Made by a program: the position numbers and the translations under genes. Shown here piece after piece: positions 9,631 to 17,885 of a stretch of 64,000 nucleotides of DNA. The notes beneath the pieces are model-generated. The model was not told where the DNA came from and did not search any database. It was given only the letters and a program-made list of their open reading frames with translations. This DNA is from Azospirillum griseum (lineage in GTDB: Bacteria; Pseudomonadota; Alphaproteobacteria; Azospirillales; Azospirillaceae). The first letter of the stretch is position 1, and each line of letters opens with the position of its first letter. The stretch covers positions 243,495-307,494 of the forward strand of contig NZ_RXMA01000003.1 in the NCBI RefSeq assembly GCF_003966125.1, written 5' to 3'.

Positions 9631-10602
9631 ATGCGCTTTGCCCTGGAATGGCAGGACGCCCGGCTGCGCGCGGTGCGCGATGTGGCCGCCGACATCCGCC
9701 TGTTCGAGATCGAACCCACCACCCCGGCCAAACCCCCGGCCCCCGGCAGCCACATCAGCGTTGCCGTCACCATCGATGGGCGGGCCGACACCCGTTGTTA
9801 CTCGCTGATCGGGACCGCCGAGGATGGCGCGTACCGCATCGCGGTCAAGCGGCTGACGGAAAGCCGGGGCGGTTCGGCCTACATGTGGAGCCTGTCGCCC
9901 GGCGCGCGGCTGCGGATTTCCGACCCGCAGAACCTGTTCGAACTGACCTTGGGCCGCCCCGACTATCTGCTGATCGCCGGTGGCATCGGGATCACCCCGA
10001 TCCACGGCATGGCGCTGGCCCTGGCGTCGCGCGGGGCGTCCTTGCGGATGCTCTACGCCGCCCGGCACCGGGCCGATCTGGCCTTTGCCGACGATTTGGC
10101 GGAGCGGTTGGGCGACCGGCTGGAAACCTACGTCGATGAGGAGGGGCAGCGCATGGATCTGGCCGCCGCCATCGACGCGCTGCACCCCGACGGCGAGCTG
10201 TATCTCTGCGGTCCCATCGGCCTGATGGAAGCCGTGCGCCGCCAATGGCGGCAGAGCGGCCGCCCGCCGGAGCGGTTGCGCTTTGAATCCTTCGGCAACA
10301 GCGGGCGATTTGCCCCGGAAGCCTTCACCGTCCGCATCCCCCGCCTCGACACGACGATCACCGTGCCGGACAACCGTTCGATGCTCGACGCGCTGGAGGC
10401 GGCGGGGGTGGAGTTGCTGTCCGACTGCCGCCGGGGTGAATGCGGCCTGTGCGCCGTCGACATTCTGGGCGTCGAAGGCGAGGTCGATCACCGCGACGTG
10501 TTCTTCAGCGACGGGCAGAAGGCGGAAAACCACCGGATGTGCGCCTGCGTTTCGCGCGTGGTCGGCGGCAGTGTCACCATCGACACCGCGCGCCGGGACT
10601 GA
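9631..10602 (+). CDS. vanB: Vanillate O-demethylase reductase subunit
   Basis: The 323-residue protein has a flavin-binding barrel (RCYSLIG motif near 50-60), an NAD-binding domain beginning at LLIAGGIGITP near 112, and a C-terminal plant-type ferredoxin domain with C266, C271, C274 and C304. This order (flavin, NAD, [2Fe-2S] at the C-terminus) is that of class IA reductases such as VanB. It passes electrons from NAD(P)H to the Rieske centre of VanA. An AAGGA site precedes the ATG. It is the last gene of the vanA-vanR-vanB run. Confidence 0.9.
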   Translation: MRFALEWQDARLRAVRDVAADIRLFEIEPTTPAKPPAPGSHISVAVTIDGRADTRCYSLIGTAEDGAYRIAVKRLTESRGGSAYMWSLSPGARLRISDPQNLFELTLGRPDYLLIAGGIGITPIHGMALALASRGASLRMLYAARHRADLAFADDLAERLGDRLETYVDEEGQRMDLAAAIDALHPDGELYLCGPIGLMEAVRRQWRQSGRPPERLRFESFGNSGRFAPEAFTVRIPRLDTTITVPDNRSMLDALEAAGVELLSDCRRGECGLCAVDILGVEGEVDHRDVFFSDGQKAENHRMCACVSRVVGGSVTIDTARRD

Positions 10603-10727
10603 CAGCCGGGGACGGACGGGGGCTGATGGATGGGGGGAGGCGCGGTGATTGCGTGTGATCGCCGCCGCCCCCGCGTGTATCCTGGCGCGCCCTGTCCCCA
10701 GCCCCTGTTCACAGCCCCAGGCCCGCC

Positions 10728-11954
10728 ATGCCCTTGCCCGACACGCTGTCGCTCCGCGACGCCCGCCGCATCGCCATCGCCGCCCAGGGCTTTGGCGCGC
10801 CGCCTTCCACCGCTGAAACTCCGGTGGAGGCGCGGCACGCCCGCCGCATGATCGACCGGCTGGGGCTGATCCAGATTGATTCGGTCAATGTGCTGGTGCG
10901 CTCGCATTATCTGCCGCTGTTTTCCCGGTTGGGGGCCTATGAGTCCGGTCTGCTCGACCGGCTGGCCTATGACGGCCGCCGCCGGGCGCTGTTCGAATAT
11001 TGGGGGCATGAGGCGTCGCTGATTCCGGTGGCGCAGCAACCGCTGTTCCGCTGGCGGATGGAGCGGGCCGAACGCGGGGAGGGGACCTATGGCGCGCTCG
11101 CCCGCTTCGCGCGGGAGAAGCGCGCCTACGTCGATCAAGTGTTGGCGGAGGTGGCGGCGCGCGGCCCGATGGGGGCCTCCGAACTCAGCGAGGCCGGGCG
11201 CGGGGCGGGCGGCTGGTGGGGGTGGAGCGACGGCAAGCGCGCGTTGGAACATCTGTTCTGGGCGGGCCGGGTGACGACCGCCGCCCGGCGCGGCTTCGAA
11301 CGGCTCTATGACCTGACCGAACGGGTGCTGCCCGCCGCCGTGGTCAACGCCCCGACCCCATCGGCGGAAGAGGCGCAGCGTGACCTGCTGCGCATCGCCG
11401 CCCGCGCCCATGGGGTGGCGACCGAACGCGACCTGCGCGACTATCACCGCCTGCCCACCGCCGACGCCAAGGCCCGCATCGCCGAACTGGTCGAGGCCGG
11501 GGATCTGCTGCCGGTGACGGTGCAGGGGTGGGACCAGCCCGCCTTCCTCAGCCCGGACGCCCGCCGCCCGCGCCGGACCGCCGCCAACGCCCTGCTGTCG
11601 CCCTTCGATTCCCTGATTTGGGAACGGCAGCGCACCGAACGGCTGTTCGGCCTGCGCTTCCGCCTTGAGATCTACACCCCAGCGGAGAAGCGCGAGCATG
11701 GTTACTATGTGTTGCCCTTCCTGATGGGGGAACGGATCGCCGCCCGCGTCGATCTGAAGGCCGACCGCAAGGCCGGGGCCTTGCTGGTCCAGGCCGCCCA
11801 CGCCGAACCGGAGGAGACGCACGGCCCGGTCGCCGAGGCGCTGGCGGTGGAACTGCGCCGTCTGGCCGGGTGGCTGGGGCTGGAACGGGTCACGGTGGTG
11901 GGGGCGGGCGACCTCGCCCCGGCGCTGGGTCCGGCGCTGGCGGCTGTGCTGTGA
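10728..11954 (+). CDS. Winged-helix DNA glycosylase of the YcaQ/AlkX (HTH_42) family
   Basis: The 408-residue length fits the HTH_42 family, which includes E. coli YcaQ (AlkX) and Streptomyces AlkZ, glycosylases that unhook interstrand crosslinks and remove alkylated bases. The catalytic-type Q-x-D motif is seen as Q49-I-D51 in GLIQIDSVN, the version found in YcaQ-like members. The C-terminal winged-helix region contains the family pattern SPFDSLIWERQRTERLFG. The gene stands alone on this strand and ends 21 bp before the stop of the convergent Lrp gene. The enzymatic role is by family only. Confidence 0.8.
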   Translation: MPLPDTLSLRDARRIAIAAQGFGAPPSTAETPVEARHARRMIDRLGLIQIDSVNVLVRSHYLPLFSRLGAYESGLLDRLAYDGRRRALFEYWGHEASLIPVAQQPLFRWRMERAERGEGTYGALARFAREKRAYVDQVLAEVAARGPMGASELSEAGRGAGGWWGWSDGKRALEHLFWAGRVTTAARRGFERLYDLTERVLPAAVVNAPTPSAEEAQRDLLRIAARAHGVATERDLRDYHRLPTADAKARIAELVEAGDLLPVTVQGWDQPAFLSPDARRPRRTAANALLSPFDSLIWERQRTERLFGLRFRLEIYTPAEKREHGYYVLPFLMGERIAARVDLKADRKAGALLVQAAHAEPEETHGPVAEALAVELRRLAGWLGLERVTVVGAGDLAPALGPALAAVL

Positions 11955-11975
11955 CGCACCGGGCGGCCCCGTCCG

Positions 11976-12452
11976 TCACTCCAGATGCGACAGCGGCAGG
12001 CGGGTTTCGAACTTGACTTCTTTCAGCGTCACGCTCGATTTGACGTGCGACACCGCCGGGATCGCGAAGATCCGTTCGCTCAGGAAGCGCCCGTAATCCT
12101 GGGTGGAGGGCACGACGATGCGCAGCAGATAATCGGCCTCGCCGGTCACGGCGAAGCATTCCAGAACCTCCGGCATGGCGGCGATGGCGGTTTCGAACTG
12201 CTCGACGGCGTTTTCCTTGTGCCGTTCCAGCGTGACATGGGCGAAGACGCATTCGGTCAGGCCCAGCTTGCGCGGGTCGAGCTGGACCGTGTAGCGGCGG
12301 ATGACGCCGACCTCCTCCATCGAGCGGACGCGCCGCCAGCAGGGCGAGGCCGACAGGCCGACGGCGTCGCCGAGTTCCTGCATGGTCAGGCGGGCGTTGT
12401 CCTGCAACGCCGCCAGAATGCCCTTTTCATGCCGATCCAGCTTGACCGTCAC
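11976..12452 (-). CDS. Lrp/AsnC-family transcriptional regulator
   Basis: The 158-residue protein begins with the Lrp-type helix-turn-helix (ILAALQDNARLTMQELGD... SASPCWRRVRSMEEVGVI, about 10-55) and continues with the alpha-beta RAM ligand domain (about 65-150). It is a regular-length family member that probably responds to an amino acid. The start is a GTG; upstream ATGs are out of frame. It lies downstream of rpoH on the same strand with a 37-bp gap. Confidence 0.88.
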   Translation of the reverse strand: MTVKLDRHEKGILAALQDNARLTMQELGDAVGLSASPCWRRVRSMEEVGVIRRYTVQLDPRKLGLTECVFAHVTLERHKENAVEQFETAIAAMPEVLECFAVTGEADYLLRIVVPSTQDYGRFLSERIFAIPAVSHVKSSVTLKEVKFETRLPLSHLE

Positions 12453-12489
12453 CGCCGCGCGACTCCGTCCGTGTCATCATGGCATGGTG

Positions 12490-13374
12490 TCACAGCGCCA
12501 GCTTTTGTTCCAACGCGGCGTTGCGGATCGCCTTTTGCAGCTTTTCAAAGGCGCGGACCTCGATCTGGCGCACGCGTTCGCGGCTGACGCCGTATTTCTG
12601 CGACAGATCCTCCAGCGTCGTCGGCACCTCGCGCAGGCGGCGTTCCATCAGGATGTCGCGTTCGCGGTCGTTCAGATGCTCCATGGCGCCGACCAGCAGC
12701 TTGCGGCGCTTCTTCAGCTCCTCGCTGTCGGCCAGGGTGATTTCCTGGTTGTCGGCCTCGTCCACCAACCAATCCTGCCATTCGCCTTCGCCATCGACGC
12801 GCAGCGGCGCGTTCAGCGAATGGTCGGGGCTGGCCAGACGGCGGTTCATCTGGATCACGTCCTGTTCGGGCACGTCCAGCTTGGTGGCGATGGCGTTCAC
12901 CTGCTCCGCCGACAGATCGCCCTCTTCAATCGCCTGCATCTGGCCCTTCAGGCGGCGCAGGTTGAAGAACAGCTTTTTCTGCGCCGCCGTGGTTCCCATC
13001 TTCACCAGGGACCAGCTGTGCAGGATGTATTCCTGAATGGCGGCGCGAATCCACCACATGGCATAGGTGGCCAGACGGAAGCCGCGCTCCGGGTCGAAGC
13101 GCTTGACCGCCTGCATCATGCCGACGTTGCCCTCTGAAATCAGTTCCGACAGCGGCAGGCCATAGCCGCGATAACCCATGGCGATCTTCGCCACCAACCG
13201 CAGATGGCTGGTGACAAGCTGATGGGCCGCGCCGGAATCCTCGTGCTGCTGCCAGCGCTTGGCCAGCATGTATTCCTTTTCGGGTTCCAGCATCGGGAAC
13301 TTGCGGATCTCCTGGAGATAGCGGGAGAGGCCGTTCTCCGCGCCGATGACCGGAAGGTTGGATCCTGATGCCAT
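12490..13374 (-). CDS. rpoH: RNA polymerase heat-shock sigma factor (sigma-32)
   Basis: The 294-residue protein carries sigma region 2 (about 50-120, with DPERGFRLATYAMWWIRAAI), the RpoH box at about 132-144 (QKKLFFNLRRLKG), which separates RpoH from RpoD, and region 4 with a helix-turn-helix near 250-285. The ATG at 13374 is chosen over longer in-frame starts because GAAAGGG precedes it and because RpoH proteins start shortly before the PVIGAENGLSRYLQEI segment. It directs transcription of chaperone and protease genes. It is downstream of rluD on the same strand, a conserved alphaproteobacterial order. Confidence 0.95.
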   Translation of the reverse strand: MASGSNLPVIGAENGLSRYLQEIRKFPMLEPEKEYMLAKRWQQHEDSGAAHQLVTSHLRLVAKIAMGYRGYGLPLSELISEGNVGMMQAVKRFDPERGFRLATYAMWWIRAAIQEYILHSWSLVKMGTTAAQKKLFFNLRRLKGQMQAIEEGDLSAEQVNAIATKLDVPEQDVIQMNRRLASPDHSLNAPLRVDGEGEWQDWLVDEADNQEITLADSEELKKRRKLLVGAMEHLNDRERDILMERRLREVPTTLEDLSQKYGVSRERVRQIEVRAFEKLQKAIRNAALEQKLAL

Positions 13375-13526
13375 GACACAAACCCTTTCATTCACAACCA
13401 AAGCGGCCTGGGGCAAACCGCCCGCAGGCAAAGCGTCCGAAGGCCGTTCGGGGCAACGCCCCAAACCGTGATCCCCTGACACTTGGCCATGACTGTATCC
13501 GAAGACGCCGTCCGGGCCGAATTAAT

Positions 13527-14570
13527 TTAAAGTGCTTCTAAGATGACAAGCAGTTCATGGAAATCTTTCGGAACCGGCGCGTCAAAGCTCACGACGCCGC
13601 CATGGGCGGGGTGTTTGAAGGTCAGGCGGACGGCGTGCAGCGCCTGCCGGTCAAAGCCGGTCAAAGCTGCGCGCGCCTCGTCGGGCAGGGTGGAGGCGTG
13701 CTTGCCGCCCGGACGACCCGACCGGCCCCGGCCATAGAGTTGATCGCCGATCAACGGATGGCCGATGTGGGTCATGTGCACGCGGATCTGATGGGTCCGC
13801 CCGGTTTCCAGCACGCATTCGACCAGCGACGCCGCCATGCCAAAGGATTTGACGACGCGGTAGCGGGTGGCGGCGTGTTTGCCGCCCTGCTCCACCACCG
13901 CCATCTTTTTGCGGTCCGATCCGCTGCGCCCGATGGCCCCCTCGATCCGGCCCTGGCGCGGGTTGGGCACGCCCCAGACCAGCGCGTGATAGGTGCGGCT
14001 GAGCGAGCGGTCGGCGAATTGTTCGGTCAGGCCGTGATGGGCACGGTCGTTCTTGGCAACCACCATCAGCCCGCTGGTGTCCTTGTCCAGCCGGTGGACG
14101 ATGCCGGGCCTCTTCACCCCGCCGATGCCCGACAGGCTGTCGCCGCAATGGGCCAGCAGCGCGTTCACCAGCGTGCTGTCGGGGTTTCCGGCGGCGGGGT
14201 GAACCACCAGACCGGCGGGCTTGTCGATCACCAGCACGTCGTCATCCTCGAACACCACGGACAGGGGGATATCCTGGGCCTCCGGTTCGGCGGGTTCAGC
14301 CTCTGGGATAAAGACGTCGAAAGTTTGGCCGGGTTTGACCCGCAGGGACGCGTCCGTTATCGTTCGCCCCGCCTCGCGGACGCAGCCCTGTTCCAACAGG
14401 GCCTGCACGCGCGAGCGCGAGAGGTCCGGCAACCCGGCGGCCAGCGCCTTGTCCAATCGTTCGCCGCCGCCATCCTGCGGGATGGTGCAGACGCGCGGCG
14501 CGGGGGCAGGGCTGGGAAGTGGTTCGGGCATGGGTTGGCCGTGATCTCTGTTCTGTTCAAGGACGCGCAT
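13527..14570 (-). CDS. rluD: 23S rRNA pseudouridine synthase RluD
   Basis: The protein has 347 residues with an N-terminal S4 RNA-binding domain (about 35-90) and the RluA-type catalytic domain with HRLDKDTSG, where D162 is the expected catalytic aspartate. RluD makes the pseudouridines of 23S rRNA helix 69. The ATG at 14570 has an AAGG site nine bases upstream; an in-frame ATG at 14531 is also possible. It precedes rpoH on the same strand and is divergent from a small membrane protein gene. Confidence 0.93.
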   Translation of the reverse strand: MRVLEQNRDHGQPMPEPLPSPAPAPRVCTIPQDGGGERLDKALAAGLPDLSRSRVQALLEQGCVREAGRTITDASLRVKPGQTFDVFIPEAEPAEPEAQDIPLSVVFEDDDVLVIDKPAGLVVHPAAGNPDSTLVNALLAHCGDSLSGIGGVKRPGIVHRLDKDTSGLMVVAKNDRAHHGLTEQFADRSLSRTYHALVWGVPNPRQGRIEGAIGRSGSDRKKMAVVEQGGKHAATRYRVVKSFGMAASLVECVLETGRTHQIRVHMTHIGHPLIGDQLYGRGRSGRPGGKHASTLPDEARAALTGFDRQALHAVRLTFKHPAHGGVVSFDAPVPKDFHELLVILEAL

Positions 14571-14624
14571 CGCGTCGCCTTATTCAATGACGCTGAACGC
14601 GTCGTCGGGAGTGGACCCCAAACC

Positions 14625-14966
14625 GTGCAGATCCTCAAGGCACTCGTCGTCATCATGGGCGTTCTCATCATCGCGGGCTTCGCCGTCCTCGGGGTGGAGC
14701 TGTACAAGCGCATGACCGATCCCACCCGCGCGGCCACCCAGGCCGCCAGCCAGAGCGGTGACGGCGAACGCGCCGGGACGGGCCGCGATCCGGTCGATGT
14801 GACGCTGGACGTGCCCGCCGGGTCGCGCATCGGCGACGCGCAGGTGATCGGCAACCGCATACTGTTCAAGGTCACGCTGCCGCAGGGGCTGGACCGTCTG
14901 TATGTGGTCGATCCCCGCAACGGGGCCGTCACCGCGACGATTTCCGCCGGCAAGGCCACCCCTTAA
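14625..14966 (+). CDS. Small membrane protein, DUF6476-like
   Basis: A 113-residue protein begins with a short cytoplasmic segment and one transmembrane helix (about residues 6-26). A small periplasmic domain follows, with a beta-rich region (about 60-105) containing RIGDAQVIGNRILFKVTL and RLYVVDP. I chose the GTG at 14625 because family members start just before the LKALVV-type segment. A gene of this type beside rluD, in divergent orientation, is common in alphaproteobacteria. The function is unknown. Confidence 0.7.
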   Translation: MQILKALVVIMGVLIIAGFAVLGVELYKRMTDPTRAATQAASQSGDGERAGTGRDPVDVTLDVPAGSRIGDAQVIGNRILFKVTLPQGLDRLYVVDPRNGAVTATISAGKATP

Positions 14967-14999
14967 GCCCTTCTCATTCCATCGGACGGAACCCGACCC

Positions 15000-16034
15000 A
15001 TGCATGATTTCCGCAGCGACAACGTGGCCGGTGCCGCGCCGGAGGTGGTCAGCGCGCTGGCCGCCGCGTCCATCGGGTCCGCGTCGCCCTATGGGGCCGA
15101 TCCGCTGACCGCGCGGCTGACCGAACGCCTGTCGGCGATTTTTGAGACCGCCGTCGCCGTCTATCCGGTCGCCACCGGCACGGCGGCGAACGCGCTGGCC
15201 CTGTCGGCGTTGGTTCCGCCCTTCGGTGCCGTCTATTGCCACGACGAGGCCCATATCCTGGCCGACGAATGCGGCGCGCCGGAGTTTTTCACGGGTGGTG
15301 CGCGGCTGATCCCGCTGCCCGGCGCGCATGGCAAGCTGACCCCGGAGAGCGTGGCCCGCGCCATCGCCCGCGCGGGCGTCGGCGTGGTCCACAAGGTCCA
15401 ACCCGCCGCCCTCAGCCTGTCCCAGGCGACGGAGGCCGGAACCGTCTACACCCCGGCGGAGCTGGACGCGCTGGTGGAGGCCGCGCACAGCAACGGTGTC
15501 GCCGTGCACATGGACGGCGCGCGCTTCGCCAACGCGGTGGCCCGGCTGGGCTGCGCCCCGGCGGACATCACCTGGCGCGCCGGGGTCGATGTGTTGACGC
15601 TGGGCGGGACCAAGGGCGGCTGTCTGGCGGCGGAGGCGGTGATCTTCTTCAACCCGGCGATGGCCGAGGATTTTGGCTTTGCCCGCAAGCGCGGCGGTCA
15701 TCTGGTGTCGAAGTCCCGCTTCCTGTCGGCCCAGCTTGACGCCTGGCTGACCGATGACTTGTGGCTGCGGCTGGCCCGCCACGCCAACGCCATGGCCGAC
15801 CGTCTGGCCGCTGGCCTGTGCGGCCGCCCCGGCGTGGTGATCGAACATCCGGTGGAAGCCAACGAACTGTTCGTTCGCCTGCCCGAACCGGCTCTGACGG
15901 CGCTGGAAACGGCGGGCTTCCAGTTCTACCGCTGGGACGATGGCCTGATCCGTCTGGTCACGGCCTTCGACACCCCGGCGGCGGCGGTCGACGCCTTCGT
16001 GAAAATCGCCACCGACACCCTAGAAAAAGCTTGA
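15000..16034 (+). CDS. ltaE: Low-specificity L-threonine aldolase (PLP-dependent)
   Basis: The 344-residue fold-type I PLP enzyme has the PLP-binding Lys at K205 in LGGTKGGC, the Asp/Arg pair D172 and R175 in HMDGARFANA, and a ring-stacking His near 84 (HDEAHI). The N-terminal DFRSDN motif is typical of threonine aldolases and related beta-eliminating lyases. It cleaves threonine or allo-threonine to glycine and acetaldehyde. It stands alone between the DUF6476-like gene and tRNA-Glu. A related amino-acid lyase activity is possible. Confidence 0.85.
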   Translation: MHDFRSDNVAGAAPEVVSALAAASIGSASPYGADPLTARLTERLSAIFETAVAVYPVATGTAANALALSALVPPFGAVYCHDEAHILADECGAPEFFTGGARLIPLPGAHGKLTPESVARAIARAGVGVVHKVQPAALSLSQATEAGTVYTPAELDALVEAAHSNGVAVHMDGARFANAVARLGCAPADITWRAGVDVLTLGGTKGGCLAAEAVIFFNPAMAEDFGFARKRGGHLVSKSRFLSAQLDAWLTDDLWLRLARHANAMADRLAAGLCGRPGVVIEHPVEANELFVRLPEPALTALETAGFQFYRWDDGLIRLVTAFDTPAAAVDAFVKIATDTLEKA

Positions 16035-16079
16035 TCGCGTCGGCGTGGCCCGCTACAAACCCGCCCACGCCGACGCGAT

Positions 16080-16155
16080 GTCCCCATCGTCTAGAGGCCT
16101 AGGACACCGCCCTCTCACGGCGGTAACAGGGGTTCGAATCCCCTTGGGGACGCCA
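16080..16155 (+). tRNA. tRNA-Glu (anticodon CTC)
   Basis: The 76-nt cloverleaf has acceptor arms GTCCCCA/TGGGGAC, an anticodon stem CCGCC/GGCGG with loop CTCTCAC (anticodon CTC), the T loop GGTTCGAATCC and an encoded CCA end. It reads GAG. Its 3' end is the attachment site of the adjacent integrated element, and the gene remains intact. Confidence 0.96.
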
Positions 16156-16157
16156 TT
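16139..16157 (+). repeat. attL: 19-bp direct repeat at the tRNA-Glu 3' end
   Basis: TCCCCTTGGGGACGCCATT overlaps the T-stem/acceptor end of tRNA-Glu plus two bases and is identical to 31271-31289. It marks the left boundary of the element. Confidence 0.88.
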
Positions 16158-16205
16158 TTCTTGCAAGTCATTGATTTTGCAGGAAAATTTTAGACCGCCC
16201 AAAAC

Positions 16206-16233
16206 CGTGTGATCCACGCTTGTGATACACACG
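16206..16233. repeat. Candidate integrase arm-type sites near attL
   Basis: CGTGTGATCCACG (16206-16218) and TGTGATACACACG (16221-16233) are close variants of each other and of CGTGTGATACACG near attR (31175-31187). Short repeats just inside both att sites are the usual form of arm-type recombinase binding sites. They lie directly before the first integrase start. Confidence 0.45.
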
Positions 16234-16246
16234 TTGGGGGTCTCCG

Positions 16247-17755
16247 GTGCTCCTTCCATCATTCGTTTTCCAGCGTCGGCAGGCGTTTTTTGTCCGCCTG
16301 CGCGTCCCCGCCGAGATCGTCTCCCTAATTGGGAAGACTCATGTATCCCGTTCGCTCGGCACCAGCCGCGTGGACGAGGCGCGGTTGCGAGCGGGCGAAA
16401 GGCTGTCATCGATCCAACGAGCGTTTGCGGAAATTCGGACGGTGGCGGCGACGTTGCGAATCAAGACGCCGGACGATCTGACCATCCTGCTGGACGAAAA
16501 GGTCTGGCCCGTCGACGTCTCCGCTGAGGCGGTCGCGCTGATGCCCCTGGCTGTGCGTCCGGCGCTCCAGCAACGCATGCAGACGCGGGCGCAGACTGAT
16601 GCGCCAGCAACGCGGGGCGAAGCCGCAGCGACGGCGATCAGCGACGTGAACGCGCACGCTGCGCGGATGGCGCTTGAGGAGGCCCGGTATCAGCGTCTTT
16701 CGGAAGCGGTGGCGCGCCTCGAAACGACTCCGCCGGTTGCTCCCACCGGGTTCGTGACACCCTCGCTGCCACCGGAGTCGGCGCAACCGTGGCCGGACTT
16801 CATCGACAGGTTCTTCGCTGACCGCCCATCCATCGGTGAGCGGGCGCAGATCAGCCATCGGCAGGCGTTCCGCGAGTTTGAATCGTTGGTCGGCCCAAAG
16901 GCGTTGGTGGAAGTGAACAAGGCCAACGTGAAGGCGTTTGCGGACCATCTCCGTGATCGGCCCATCAACCGGGCAGGCCGCGAGCACATGTCACGTGCGT
17001 CGATCATCAAGATGTTGTCGCACCTCAAGGGACTGTTCGGCTGGGCGATGTCGGCGGGTCTGATTGCCACGAACCCGGCGGATGGCGTGCAGCCACGATC
17101 CGAGACGCGAGTGGAACGCGCAGGACCAACGCGGCGGGCGCTGACGACAGCGGAGTTGACGACCTTGTTCAACAGCCCCTTGTTCACCGGCTGCCTGTCT
17201 CGGTCACGCCGTTCGACACCCGGCCCCAACCGCTTCCAGGATGAGCCTTATTGGTTCTGGCTGCTCGCCTTGCTGACCGGCGCGCGCACCGAAGAAATTG
17301 CGGCGCTGCCGTCCACGCTGGTCGATGTCGGCGGGACGCTGTGCCTGGATTTCCGGCATGCCACGAAAACATCAGCGGGCGCGCGGCTGGTGCCAGTGTT
17401 GCCCGCGTTGCGGCGGCTCGGCGTTGAGCGTTGGGCGGCGAATCAGGCGCGGCGCGGGCTTGGAATGGTTCAGGGACCGAACGGGTCGGATGATTGGAGC
17501 AAATGGCTCAACAGGTACATGGATGCGGTCGGGTTGGATGATCCAACCATCGTCGCGTATTCCCTGAGGCACAATTTCAGGCAGCAACTTCGCGCGGCAG
17601 ACCTTCACCCGGAGATTGTGGATAAAATTTTCGGGCACGAAGGCGAGGCGGTGGGCGCGCGGTATGGGCGTGATCTGTCGCCCGAAGAGGCGCGGCTTGT
17701 CGTCCAACGTGTGAAGGCGCCCGTCGATCTGGCGCATGTGCTCGTGCTTCCGTAG
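16247..17755 (+). CDS. Tyrosine recombinase/integrase (first of a tandem pair)
   Basis: The 502-residue protein has an N-terminal arm-binding-like segment (FQRRQAFFVRLRVP, residues 8-21), a SAM-like core-binding domain (about 180-290) and a catalytic domain. The catalytic residues are visible: Arg in LLTGARTEEI near 345, His-x-x-Arg in SLRHNFRQ near 443, a later His in FGHEG and the nucleophile Tyr in ARYGRD near 472. The GTG start has a GGGGG site; an in-frame stop lies 24 bases upstream. It sits 92 bp from tRNA-Glu and reads away from it, the normal place for the enzyme that integrates the element. Confidence 0.92.
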   Translation: MLLPSFVFQRRQAFFVRLRVPAEIVSLIGKTHVSRSLGTSRVDEARLRAGERLSSIQRAFAEIRTVAATLRIKTPDDLTILLDEKVWPVDVSAEAVALMPLAVRPALQQRMQTRAQTDAPATRGEAAATAISDVNAHAARMALEEARYQRLSEAVARLETTPPVAPTGFVTPSLPPESAQPWPDFIDRFFADRPSIGERAQISHRQAFREFESLVGPKALVEVNKANVKAFADHLRDRPINRAGREHMSRASIIKMLSHLKGLFGWAMSAGLIATNPADGVQPRSETRVERAGPTRRALTTAELTTLFNSPLFTGCLSRSRRSTPGPNRFQDEPYWFWLLALLTGARTEEIAALPSTLVDVGGTLCLDFRHATKTSAGARLVPVLPALRRLGVERWAANQARRGLGMVQGPNGSDDWSKWLNRYMDAVGLDDPTIVAYSLRHNFRQQLRAADLHPEIVDKIFGHEGEAVGARYGRDLSPEEARLVVQRVKAPVDLAHVLVLP

Positions 17756-17885
17756 GGGCGTTTTCCGGCCCAGCCTGCCTGTCCTGGGACAGCCGCGTCA
17801 CTTGTACACCCTTGGCGTCACATCGATGCGGAAGGCTCGACGGGATGGCGGCGTGGTGTTATCCCGCCTGCTGCGCGCTGGATGA
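17736..17885 (+). pseudogene. Out-of-frame N-terminus of the second integrase
   Basis: From an ATG at 17736, overlapping the end of the first integrase by 20 bp, a 49-codon frame reads FRRGVFRPSLPVLGQ and then LYTLGVTSMRKARR before a TGA at 17883. This matches the pattern of integrase N-termini, including the neighbour's SLGTSRVDEARL segment. A one-base shift near 17871-17882 would join it to the following frame. It is therefore the detached start of the second integrase. Confidence 0.6.

Noticed and set aside
13557-14624. Extended N-terminus for the DUF6476-like gene
   Set aside because: The upstream part of this frame is antisense to rluD and has no family sequence. The membrane protein starts at the GTG at 14625.
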